45,431 bases of DNA from Hahella ganghwensis DSM 17046 (GTDB taxonomy: Bacteria > Pseudomonadota > Gammaproteobacteria > Pseudomonadales > Oleiphilaceae): contig NZ_AQXX01000088.1 in assembly GCF_000376785.1 (NCBI RefSeq), positions 1 to 45,431 of the forward strand. Reading direction: 5' to 3'. The stretch's first letter is position 1; each line of letters begins with the position of its first letter. The notes under the pieces are model-generated. The model searched no databases. It worked only from the letters and a program-made list of their open reading frames with translations, and was not told the DNA's origin. The position numbers and the translations under genes were made by a program. Below, piece after piece: positions 24,933 to 32,319 of this stretch.

Positions 24933-26084
24933 ATGACTACTGCAATGAGCACTGAAAAGCACACAACAAGCGCACCAGGTTCGCAACCCATCTATGCAGA
25001 CTCGATTCAGGAGAGCCCCCGTGCTCTGTCAGAATATCCGGATAGCAGACGATATAGCCGAATAGGCTGGATGATTGTGATAGCTGGCTTCGTCGGCTTT
25101 GTCGCCTGGGCAGCATTGGCGCCGCTGGACCGTGGCGTGGTGGTTGAAGGCGCTGTCACCGTCGCGGGCAATCGAAAAGCGGTGCAGCACCCTAGTGGCG
25201 GTGTTATCAAAAACATTCTGATACAGGAGGGTGACTACGTTCAACAGGGGCAAATACTGGTGTTGATGGACAGCACCGTCCCGCAGGTCAAAGTTCAAGC
25301 TGCGCAAAGTCATTATTTTACCGCTCTGGCCACTGAAGCCCGACTGATGGCAGAGAAAGAAGGCCTTGCAGAAATCGACTTTCCCGCCTTATTGCAAAAC
25401 TTGGAATACGCTGCCCCAGGGAAGGAAACACAGGACAGCGCCGCGCTCCCAAGCCCAAGCCTTGCCACCACTATTCGACAGACTCAAGAACTTCAACGAC
25501 AGTTGTTTATCAGTCGTCGACAGGCCAGCTACCAGCAAGATCTGCGGACGCAATTGGCCGAGATTCGCCTGGACATTGAAAGTCAGCGTGAGCGAAAGAT
25601 CACAGCAGAGCAGACTCTATTACAGAGCCGTATTATTGCCCCGGTGGCTGGCCGTGTAGTGGATTTAAAGGTCTTCACAGAAGGAGGCGTGGTCAGCGCA
25701 GCAGAAAAACTGATGGAAATTGTGCCTGATAACCAGCCTTTACTAGTAGAAGCACGTCTTCCGTTGGATGTGGTGGATAGCATGAGACTGCAACAGCCTG
25801 TGGACCTTATGTTTACGGCTTTTAACCGCAGCCAAACACCAAAGGTCACTGGTAAGGTGGTACAACTCTCTGCCGATCGCCTGACCGACCCAGCCACTCA
25901 ACAGGCTTATTACGGTTTAAAAATTGAGGTGACTGGGAGTGCCATGGCGGAGCTGAATGGGTTAAAGATTATTCCCGGTATGCCAGTGCAGGCTTTTATC
26001 CGCAACGGTGAACGCTCATTGCTGAGCTATCTTTTTAAACCGTTGCTTGATCGCATACCTCTCGCAATGGCGGGGGAAGTATAA
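24933..26084 (+). CDS. hasE: HasE-like periplasmic adaptor (HlyD/PrtE family), shortened coiled coil
   Basis: A 383-residue membrane-fusion protein linking the HasD transporter to the outer-membrane channel. It has a cytoplasmic tail, one membrane helix (about 46-66), a lipoyl half-motif (VQHPSGGVIKNILIQEGDYVQQGQIL), a helical hairpin, then the second half-motif (SRIIAPVAGRVVDLKVFTEGGVV) and a beta-barrel domain. PrtE/HasE proteins are usually about 440 residues. The deficit lies in the helical hairpin (about 125-225), part of which is a Pro/Ser-containing linker rather than heptads. The remaining motifs are intact, so it is probably functional. No clear Shine-Dalgarno sequence precedes the start. 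Confidence 0.87.
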   Translation: MTTAMSTEKHTTSAPGSQPIYADSIQESPRALSEYPDSRRYSRIGWMIVIAGFVGFVAWAALAPLDRGVVVEGAVTVAGNRKAVQHPSGGVIKNILIQEGDYVQQGQILVLMDSTVPQVKVQAAQSHYFTALATEARLMAEKEGLAEIDFPALLQNLEYAAPGKETQDSAALPSPSLATTIRQTQELQRQLFISRRQASYQQDLRTQLAEIRLDIESQRERKITAEQTLLQSRIIAPVAGRVVDLKVFTEGGVVSAAEKLMEIVPDNQPLLVEARLPLDVVDSMRLQQPVDLMFTAFNRSQTPKVTGKVVQLSADRLTDPATQQAYYGLKIEVTGSAMAELNGLKIIPGMPVQAFIRNGERSLLSYLFKPLLDRIPLAMAGEV

Positions 26085-27434
26085 ATGCGCTGGCTAACGA
26101 CCATTTGGGTGCTTTTCGCCTCTTTCTGCTCGAACGCGCTGGATTATCAGGAAGCCTATACTTTGGCGCTACACCAAAACCCAGACTACCTTGCCGCCCA
26201 GGAAGAGCACAAAGCTGCGCAGGAATATATCGCACGAGGCCGTGCGGGCCTGCTTCCCTCGTTATCTTTGAACTACAGCCAGGCGCAGAATTGGTCGGAT
26301 GTCGAGCAGCAATCCGGTACCTTTGCGAATAGTGAAAAGCGAGACTATCAGAGCCATAACGCAAGCCTGGTTTTGCAGCAACCGCTGTTTGACTACAGTG
26401 CGTGGGCTGCCTATCAGAAAGCCAAACAGCAGACGCTGGAATCGGATTTTCGTCTGATTGGCAAAAACTCCGCCTTGGCCATGACAGTCCTCGAAGCGTT
26501 TACCAAAGCTTTACTGGCGCGAGATCAGTTGGACCTGGCGAAACAGCAACTGTCGTCCTATGAGGCTTTACTGGTCCGGAAGGAAGCCCTGAAAGACCAT
26601 GGCGAAGGAACTCAGACTGAAGTACTGGAAACCCAATCCCGCCTGTATATCGCTGAAACCGAACTCATTGAAGCTCAGGATGAATTTGAGTTGTCGCTTA
26701 GAGAACTGTCCAGCCTGATTGAGCAGCCAGTAGCCATGGCCGCCCTTCCCCGTTTAAAGGAATCGCAGAAAGATCTGCCCATGCTGTCTAACGATATAAG
26801 ACGCTGGCTTAGTCTGGCCTTGAGTCAGAATCCTGAATTACGTGCCCTGAACCATAAAGTCAGGGCGGCCAGTCATGAGGTGGACGCCCAGCGAGGCGGA
26901 CATCTTCCCAGAGTCAGCCTCTATGCAACGGCAAGAGACACTGAATCAGATACAGAAAACACTTACCAACAACGGTATGACACCCATAGTGTGGGCATCA
27001 GAATTCAGATGCCACTGTACTCCGGTGGCAAAGTTTCTTCCGCCACCAGGCAGGCCAGTGCAACCAAATCACAATTTCGCTATGAACTGGATGCCAGACG
27101 GCAGGAAATAAAGCTCCAGATCAGACGCTACTACCGAAAGTGCATGAGCAGCCTGTCCAGCCTTAAAGCGCGTTCGTTTGCTGTTATCAGCGCTGAGGCA
27201 CTGGTGGAGGCCACACAAAAAAGTGTGCAGGGAGGCGAACGGGACAACCAGGACATTCTGAATGCCGAGCGACAGCTTTTCCAGGCCAGACGTGATCTGG
27301 TAGAGACCCGATATGACTACCTGAAATCCTGGCTTGGGCTTTATGCCGTCGCCGGAATGCTCGCAGAAGAACATATTCAGCTGGTATCCAGCCAGTTTCA
27401 GACAGCCAAAGAACCTAGTGCCCTCTCCCAATAA
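26085..27434 (+). CDS. hasF: TolC-family outer-membrane channel of the Has exporter
   Basis: This 449-residue outer-membrane efflux protein has a signal peptide (MRWLTTIWVLFASFCSNA) and the two internal repeats typical of TolC. Motifs include YTLALHQNPDYLAAQEEHKAAQEYIARGRAGLLPSLSL in the first repeat and LSQNPELRALNHKVRAASHEVDAQRGGHLPRVSL in the second. It forms the exit duct for HasA with HasD and HasE. Its ATG follows the hasE stop with no gap, so the two are translationally coupled. A dedicated channel gene in the has cluster differs from Serratia, where the channel gene lies elsewhere. Confidence 0.88.
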   Translation: MRWLTTIWVLFASFCSNALDYQEAYTLALHQNPDYLAAQEEHKAAQEYIARGRAGLLPSLSLNYSQAQNWSDVEQQSGTFANSEKRDYQSHNASLVLQQPLFDYSAWAAYQKAKQQTLESDFRLIGKNSALAMTVLEAFTKALLARDQLDLAKQQLSSYEALLVRKEALKDHGEGTQTEVLETQSRLYIAETELIEAQDEFELSLRELSSLIEQPVAMAALPRLKESQKDLPMLSNDIRRWLSLALSQNPELRALNHKVRAASHEVDAQRGGHLPRVSLYATARDTESDTENTYQQRYDTHSVGIRIQMPLYSGGKVSSATRQASATKSQFRYELDARRQEIKLQIRRYYRKCMSSLSSLKARSFAVISAEALVEATQKSVQGGERDNQDILNAERQLFQARRDLVETRYDYLKSWLGLYAVAGMLAEEHIQLVSSQFQTAKEPSALSQ

Positions 27435-27579
27435 ACAAGAGCTCCCAATAAACAAGCGAGACCTTCGGGGACTCTAAAAAATAACATTCGATCGATGCTG
27501 AGCGCTGTCCCTTTTCTATCGTTATACGTCATAACCCAAAAGGGAAATAAAAACAGACCATCAACTGAGGTATCCGATA

Positions 27580-28215
27580 GTGACTGTTCATGTCCAGGTT
27601 AAAGACTTCCCGGCATCAAAAGCCATCGTATCAAACAGCAATAAACCGCTTTCCGTATTGCTGAAAGAGAAAACTACCACCGACCATGAAAGTCTGGATC
27701 GTCGCATCATGCGTGCCGACCCCTTCGGTGATCCGGGACGTTACCAGGGATTCCTCAAAATGCAGTACTGCTTTCATTGGATGACGGCCCCGCTCTACCA
27801 CATTGAATCACTAAATCAATGGATTCCCAATCTGTCAGACTCTTGTCGGCTGGAACAGGTGATTCAGGACTGCCTGGATCTGGGCATCACCAAGCATCAA
27901 CTGGAAGAAATGGCACTAAAACTGAAACCCGCAGCAGTGAACAAGGTGGCGGCATTAGGTTGGCTCTACACACTGGAGGGCTCTAATCTTGGAGCTGCAT
28001 TTCTGTTCAAACACGCCAAAGCCATCGGTTTCTCAGCGACCTATGGTGCTGCACATCTGGCCGGCCACAGTGAGGGACGAGGACGTCACTGGCGTATGTT
28101 CAAATCCTGCCTTGACGCCATCCCCCTCAACGACGATGACATCGCCATGGCCTGTGCCGGCGGTCAATCAGCCTTCCAATATGTTCGCAATCTGGTGGAA
28201 CAACATCTGCCATGA
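27580..28215 (+). CDS. hemO: Biliverdin-producing heme oxygenase, HemO/PigA type
   Basis: A 211-residue cytoplasmic all-helical heme oxygenase. The N-terminal helix LKEKTTTDHESLDRRIM carries the candidate proximal heme ligand His36, and the distal region shows ALGWLYTLEGSNLGAAFLF, the conserved EGSNLGA element. The enzyme opens imported heme to release iron, CO and biliverdin. The start is GTG 27580 with a weak GAGG upstream. It follows the channel gene by 145 bp and overlaps the DUF454 gene by 4 bp. Together with hasA/hasR it completes the path from heme capture to iron release. Confidence 0.87.
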   Translation: MTVHVQVKDFPASKAIVSNSNKPLSVLLKEKTTTDHESLDRRIMRADPFGDPGRYQGFLKMQYCFHWMTAPLYHIESLNQWIPNLSDSCRLEQVIQDCLDLGITKHQLEEMALKLKPAAVNKVAALGWLYTLEGSNLGAAFLFKHAKAIGFSATYGAAHLAGHSEGRGRHWRMFKSCLDAIPLNDDDIAMACAGGQSAFQYVRNLVEQHLP

Positions 28216-28769
28216 GATTGTTAAAGGGACGGAATGCGGGTTCCTCAGTGTTTAGATCTCCTGGCTATAGCGCCTTTGCATACCGGATGTTGGCTTACCT
28301 GAGTCTTGCCATCGCCGCGATTGGCGTCGTCACACCCGGGTTGCCGACAACTGAATTCGTACTTCTGGCTGCCTGGGCGTCGGCAAAAGGGTCGCCGAGA
28401 CTGCATCAATGGATGAAGAGCCACACGGTTTTTGGACCGATCATCGAAAACTGGCAGGAGCACGGCGCGATCAGTCGTCATACCAAATGGCTTGCCAGCA
28501 TGATGATGGGGGTTGCGGTTCTATTAATGTTGCTCTGGTCGCTTCACCCGCTCTGGATTCTGACGGCAGTGGTTACGATGCTTTTGGGCTCAATCTGGAT
28601 GTGGACACGACCTGAAACAATGACTCAGGCCCCTCTGGATGATACAGGTAAGGAATCTGAAGCATATTTGAGGACGCCATATTTGAGGACACCCAAGCAA
28701 ACGCTGCCCGACAGAACGCTGCCCGACAGAACGCTGCCCGACAGAACGCCTTCAAAAGGAATTCATTGA
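28212..28769 (+). CDS. DUF454 (YbaN-like) inner-membrane protein with repetitive C-terminus
   Basis: The 185-residue protein has DUF454 features: the LAYLSLAIAAIGVVTPGLPTTEFVLLAAWASAKGSPRLHQWMKSH block and further hydrophobic helices near 90-130. DUF454 genes often accompany heme oxygenase genes, but their role is not established. The C-terminal tail is unusual: two copies of YLRTP, then three copies of TLPDR, encoded by 15-bp tandem DNA repeats. The gene overlaps hemO by 4 bp at its start and the ExbB gene by 4 bp at its end (if that gene starts at TTG 28766), so the three are co-translated. Confidence 0.82.
   Translation: MRLLKGRNAGSSVFRSPGYSAFAYRMLAYLSLAIAAIGVVTPGLPTTEFVLLAAWASAKGSPRLHQWMKSHTVFGPIIENWQEHGAISRHTKWLASMMMGVAVLLMLLWSLHPLWILTAVVTMLLGSIWMWTRPETMTQAPLDDTGKESEAYLRTPYLRTPKQTLPDRTLPDRTLPDRTPSKGIH
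28670..28748 (+). repeat. 15-bp tandem repeats in the 3' end of the DUF454 gene
   Basis: Two copies of TATTTGAGGAC plus 4 bp are followed by three exact copies of ACGCTGCCCGACAGA at 28701-28715, 28716-28730 and 28731-28745. The period of 15 keeps the frame, so copy number could vary by slippage without disrupting the protein. Confidence 0.9.
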
Positions 28770-29893
28770 ATAGCATGAACAAGAAAATACGGTTAGGCGA
28801 ATGTGTTTTCCTGGTTGGCCTGGCTCTTTCTGCCATGGCAGCAGGTGCAGTCGATAATGGCATTACCAGGGCTGCTTCCGACACCGCGGCATCAGAGAAT
28901 TTTGCCTCACATACCTCGTTGACGGAATCTCCTGCGATAAAAAATCAGGCGCCCGAGGCCGAAGAAGCCAACACCAGAACAGTTGATATCGCTGAATCAG
29001 AGACCAAAGCTCTCGCGTCTACCGACAGCAAAAAGACAAGACCTGACGGAGTCGTCACAGACAACAAACTGGTACTGCACGACCTTTCACCTTTGACCAT
29101 GTTCCGTAAGGCCGATTGGGTGGTACAGAGCGTTATGGTGATTTTGATTTGGGCGTCGGTCCTTAGTTGGACTGTGTGGCTGGTAAAAACCTTGCAGTTG
29201 CGTTCAGCCCGTATCCGCACCACCAGAATGATCAGAACCCTTAAGAATATGGACCGGCTGGAGGAGGCCTTTGATAGCCTACTGGCTGTCTACATCCCTG
29301 AACGACAAATGCTGGAGGCCGCCCAGCGTGAGGTATCTGTAAGACAAGAAGCCTGTATAAAGCAGAGCGCCCTCTGGCCAACAGATAGCAGAGCCTCTTT
29401 GCCTTCCGAAGGAATCAAGGAGCGAGTTTCCCTCCGTCTGACCAATGCTGAAACACAGCAAACCGCAAGTCTCGGCAGGGGGATTGGCATCCTCGCGTCC
29501 GTTAGCTCCACAGCGCCCTTTGTCGGACTTTTCGGTACAGTCTGGGGCATTATGAACAGCTTTATCGGTATAGCCAGCACCCAGACGACCAACCTGGCGG
29601 TGGTCGCTCCCGGCATTGCCGAGGCCTTGCTTGCCACCGCAGCCGGGTTGATCGCCGCAATTCCTGCTGCGCTGTTTTACAACCTTTTTTCCCGCAAACT
29701 CGCTGATTATCGGCGCAATGTGGCCGAAATCTCCTCGGAACTGGTTGTACTTCTGAGTCGTCACCTTGACCAACAACTGCTTGAGACTCAGGGGCCTGAT
29801 TTCGTCAACCGGGACTCTACCATGAGAAAAGTTTCAAGTAATTCCGCGGAGGATCAGCGCCATGGCCATGTTGCTGCCGCAAAAACAGGATGA
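28766..29893 (+). CDS. exbB: ExbB-family proton channel protein with periplasmic N-terminal extension
   Basis: This 375-residue MotA/TolQ/ExbB protein is longer than E. coli ExbB (244). Residues 4-30 form a signal-like hydrophobic segment, followed by about 80 low-complexity residues (probably periplasmic) and the three-helix core: VMVILIWASVLSWTVWLVKTL (about 118-138), SSTAPFVGLFGTVWGIMNSFIGIAS, and a last helix AEALLATAAGLIAAIPAALFYN. ExbB with ExbD energises TonB using the proton gradient. I chose TTG 28766 because AAAAGGA lies 5 nt upstream; ATG 28775 is the alternative. It overlaps exbD. Confidence 0.85.
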   Translation: MNSMNKKIRLGECVFLVGLALSAMAAGAVDNGITRAASDTAASENFASHTSLTESPAIKNQAPEAEEANTRTVDIAESETKALASTDSKKTRPDGVVTDNKLVLHDLSPLTMFRKADWVVQSVMVILIWASVLSWTVWLVKTLQLRSARIRTTRMIRTLKNMDRLEEAFDSLLAVYIPERQMLEAAQREVSVRQEACIKQSALWPTDSRASLPSEGIKERVSLRLTNAETQQTASLGRGIGILASVSSTAPFVGLFGTVWGIMNSFIGIASTQTTNLAVVAPGIAEALLATAAGLIAAIPAALFYNLFSRKLADYRRNVAEISSELVVLLSRHLDQQLLETQGPDFVNRDSTMRKVSSNSAEDQRHGHVAAAKTG

Positions 29894-30293
29894 TTATCCG
29901 GAAAATCATGATATCAACGTCACACCTTTTATTGATGTCATGTTGGTGTTACTGATTATTTTTATGGTCGTTGCGCCTTTGTCCACCGTGTCAGTGAACG
30001 TGGATTTGCCTTCATCTACGGCCGAACCTCAAGTGCAGGAGAACGACCCTGTGATTCTGACGCTGAACACTGATGGGACACTGCTGCTGGGAGAGGATAG
30101 AAGGGTTTCTCGCCCCGAACTGTCAGAGATCCTGAATACCGCTACCCAGAATGACAAGCAACAGGTGATCTTTATTCAGGCCGACAAACGTGTGGATTAC
30201 GATTCCCTGATGAGTTTGCTTAATGACTTGCGCGGCGCTGGCTATCTCAAAATTGCTCTGATGGGATTGGAGCATTCCACTGCCGCCAGATGA
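29862..30293 (+). CDS. exbD: ExbD, TonB-energising transport protein
   Basis: A 143-residue ExbD with a short cytoplasmic tail, one membrane helix preceded by the conserved NVTPFIDVMLVLLIIFMV, and a periplasmic domain. Asp25 is the conserved proton-carrying residue. It overlaps the end of exbB and, by 4 bp (ATGA), the start of tonB. GGAGG lies upstream of the ATG. Its place in the heme operon indicates that the system carries its own energising complex. Confidence 0.92.
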   Translation: MAMLLPQKQDDYPENHDINVTPFIDVMLVLLIIFMVVAPLSTVSVNVDLPSSTAEPQVQENDPVILTLNTDGTLLLGEDRRVSRPELSEILNTATQNDKQQVIFIQADKRVDYDSLMSLLNDLRGAGYLKIALMGLEHSTAAR

Positions 30294-31150
30294 AGAATGA
30301 CGCTCAAGCCCTGCCCCATCGTTTCTTGAGATCCGCCACTGTTCATTGGATCGGAGCGTTTGTGGCGATACTTCTGTGCCATGCTGGCATTGCCTTTACC
30401 TTGCTGCTAAAGCCCGCCATTCATAGGCCCGCCGCCGTATCCACTGCCATCCCTGTCATGATGAGTGTTGTGGTAAGCTCGCCTTCACAGGTATTGAACG
30501 ACACTCAGAAGGCAAAGACCGTTTCAGAGCCAACCACCAAAACAGAGAGCCCCCAAAAACAAAAATCAAAACCAGTCCCTACCAACCCTCTTCCCCAAAT
30601 GGAGCCCTCTATAACAGACTCTGCCGACATTTATTTACCAAAACGAAAAGACTTCAAAACAGACACGGATGAGGCGGATAAAACGAGTGAAAAGATTTCG
30701 CCTGACATAAATGATGAAAAACCTACGCCAACCCGTGAGCCTGAATGGGATAAGCCTGAGTCAACATCCCCCCCATCTGCCCCCCGGTCAACCCAGGTTT
30801 CGCAGGAGACAGACCTGTCCGTAGCGCCTGCCCAGAGCTACAGTGTGGCGAAAATTGCGACGGCAAAATACCACTGGCAAAGTGAGTTAATGGCTTACCT
30901 CGCCCGAGAAAAGCACTACCCACGACTCTCGCGAAAGAAAAGAGAACAAGGAACCGTCATAGCGCGCTTTGTGATTAATCGGCAGGGCCAGTTACTTCAG
31001 GCAGAACTGTTGCAACCCACTCAATACACCGCTCTTAACCAGGAGGCTATCAATCTTTTACATCGTGCATCTCCTCTGCCTCCTCCCCCAAATGAAGTTC
31101 CCGGAGCTGAAGTGGAGCTAGTTGTTCCGATTGAGTTTCTGATTCGTTGA
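30290..31150 (+). CDS. tonB: TonB energy transducer
   Basis: The 286-residue protein has an N-terminal membrane anchor (VHWIGAFVAILLCHAGIAFTLLL, about 17-40), a long Pro/Lys/Ser-rich spacer across the periplasm (50-185), and the TonB C-terminal domain from about 205 (YLAREKHYPRLSRKKREQGTVIARFVINRQG, ending VELVVPIEFLIR). It transmits force from ExbBD to outer-membrane receptors, here presumably the HasR-like protein. It is the last gene of the block that begins at hasR. Confidence 0.9.
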   Translation: MKNDAQALPHRFLRSATVHWIGAFVAILLCHAGIAFTLLLKPAIHRPAAVSTAIPVMMSVVVSSPSQVLNDTQKAKTVSEPTTKTESPQKQKSKPVPTNPLPQMEPSITDSADIYLPKRKDFKTDTDEADKTSEKISPDINDEKPTPTREPEWDKPESTSPPSAPRSTQVSQETDLSVAPAQSYSVAKIATAKYHWQSELMAYLAREKHYPRLSRKKREQGTVIARFVINRQGQLLQAELLQPTQYTALNQEAINLLHRASPLPPPPNEVPGAEVELVVPIEFLIR

Positions 31151-31525
31151 TGCGTCAGGGTTAGCTAAAATGCTCAACCATTTTTAATGTAATATATTAG
31201 AAATACCTTCTATCTCATTGTTTTTATATAGATTAATCGTAACACCTTCAGCTTCATAAGAGCCCACTAACCATCGCAGTATTTTGCCTCTTAATTGTCT
31301 TTGACCCTTTACCAAACGAATTCTCTGTTCAAACCACCCGAAACGTAACCTACAAGCGTTAAAAGTTAGACTTTTGTAACGCCGCCAATCAGTTCTCAAA
31401 TAGGCCGATATAGGCCAAATGGACGGCGAAGTTAAAGAGCTTCTTATTTAAAATTGCGCTTTGCTCCGTTTGCCTTGATATTCACCGGCGAATATCGTTT
31501 TGGCAGCTTTATCTGAGGATGTCAT
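31151..31525. other. AT-rich intergenic region between tonB and the prodomain-like gene
   Basis: I support no gene here. A weak hairpin, AAAATG/CATTTT, just after tonB is followed by T residues and may terminate the operon. A 71-codon minus-strand frame (31184-31399) has no recognisable domain and no convincing ribosome-binding site. The promoter of the following gene should be near 31440-31510. Confidence 0.35.
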
Positions 31526-32251
31526 GTGCAGTTAATGGCTATTTTTTACACCCGCCCGGTTCTGGCATTTGGGCGCTTCCCTTTTCTTTCTGGCGTAATG
31601 CTTGCAATGTCTCTCAATGTTGAGGCCGACGATCGTTTTTGGGTGCCTTTGGACACGCCCCCGGAAGCTCAGGATTTCCCCTTTTTCGCTGTCGCACTGA
31701 ACGCCGACGAACTGCGCGAACACCTGCGAGGCGCACCGGAAGAGACATCACCACAAGGCTTGAAGTTAACTCTCCCCTTGCCTGATCGACGCTTCACCGA
31801 GATGGAAGCCTTTTATTCTCCAGTAATGGCTCCAGAACTTGCCGAAAAGTTTCCCCAGATTCGCACCTACAAGGTCAAGGGACTGGATCTTCCCACCCTG
31901 TCCGGGCGAATTGATTTTACGAATGCAGGATTTAAAGCGTTTTTGACGACAGAAGGACAAAGCATTCTGATAGAGCCGGAAAAAACCTTTGATCCGTCAG
32001 CTCACCAAAAACAGTACCGGGTATTCTTCAAACGTGACCTCCCCGATGTTCCAAGACCTATAAACGAAGGTGCTCAACAGGAAGTCAATAATCAGTCCAA
32101 TGAGCAGACCCGCGGACAGAAGGCAGACGCTCAGGAAACTGACAGACAGATCAACACTGAAGAAGCCTCCCGCACACCCAGCCAGTCTTCAGCCCAAAAA
32201 GATACCGGATTTCTGAGCAGACTCTGGAGATCTTTGACGAACTGGTTTTAA
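31526..32251 (+). CDS. Secreted stand-alone protease-prodomain homologue
   Basis: A 241-residue protein with a signal peptide (FLSGVMLAMSLNVEA). Residues about 35-175 align with the prodomain of the metallopeptidase encoded directly downstream. Shared blocks are EAFYSPVMAPEL, FPQIRTYKV, LSGRID, a GF segment, IEPE and QYRVFFKRDLP. No catalytic domain follows; instead there is a Gln/Glu/Asn-rich linker (about 176-225) and a short amphipathic end (FLSRLWRSLTNWF). Prodomains of this type often inhibit or help fold their protease, so this may be a dedicated inhibitor or chaperone. That is inference. The start is GTG 31526 with GAGG upstream; ATG 31535 is possible. Confidence 0.72.
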   Translation: MQLMAIFYTRPVLAFGRFPFLSGVMLAMSLNVEADDRFWVPLDTPPEAQDFPFFAVALNADELREHLRGAPEETSPQGLKLTLPLPDRRFTEMEAFYSPVMAPELAEKFPQIRTYKVKGLDLPTLSGRIDFTNAGFKAFLTTEGQSILIEPEKTFDPSAHQKQYRVFFKRDLPDVPRPINEGAQQEVNNQSNEQTRGQKADAQETDRQINTEEASRTPSQSSAQKDTGFLSRLWRSLTNWF

Positions 32252-32319
32252 AAAAATCAAAAAAAATGCAATCAGCACTTTTATTAACGAGACATTATCC
32301 AGGAAAAAAACTTTCCAGC

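Noticed and set aside
31184-31399. A 71-codon minus-strand frame after tonB
   Set aside because: No recognisable domain, no good ribosome-binding site, and it lies in AT-rich spacer between plus-strand genes.
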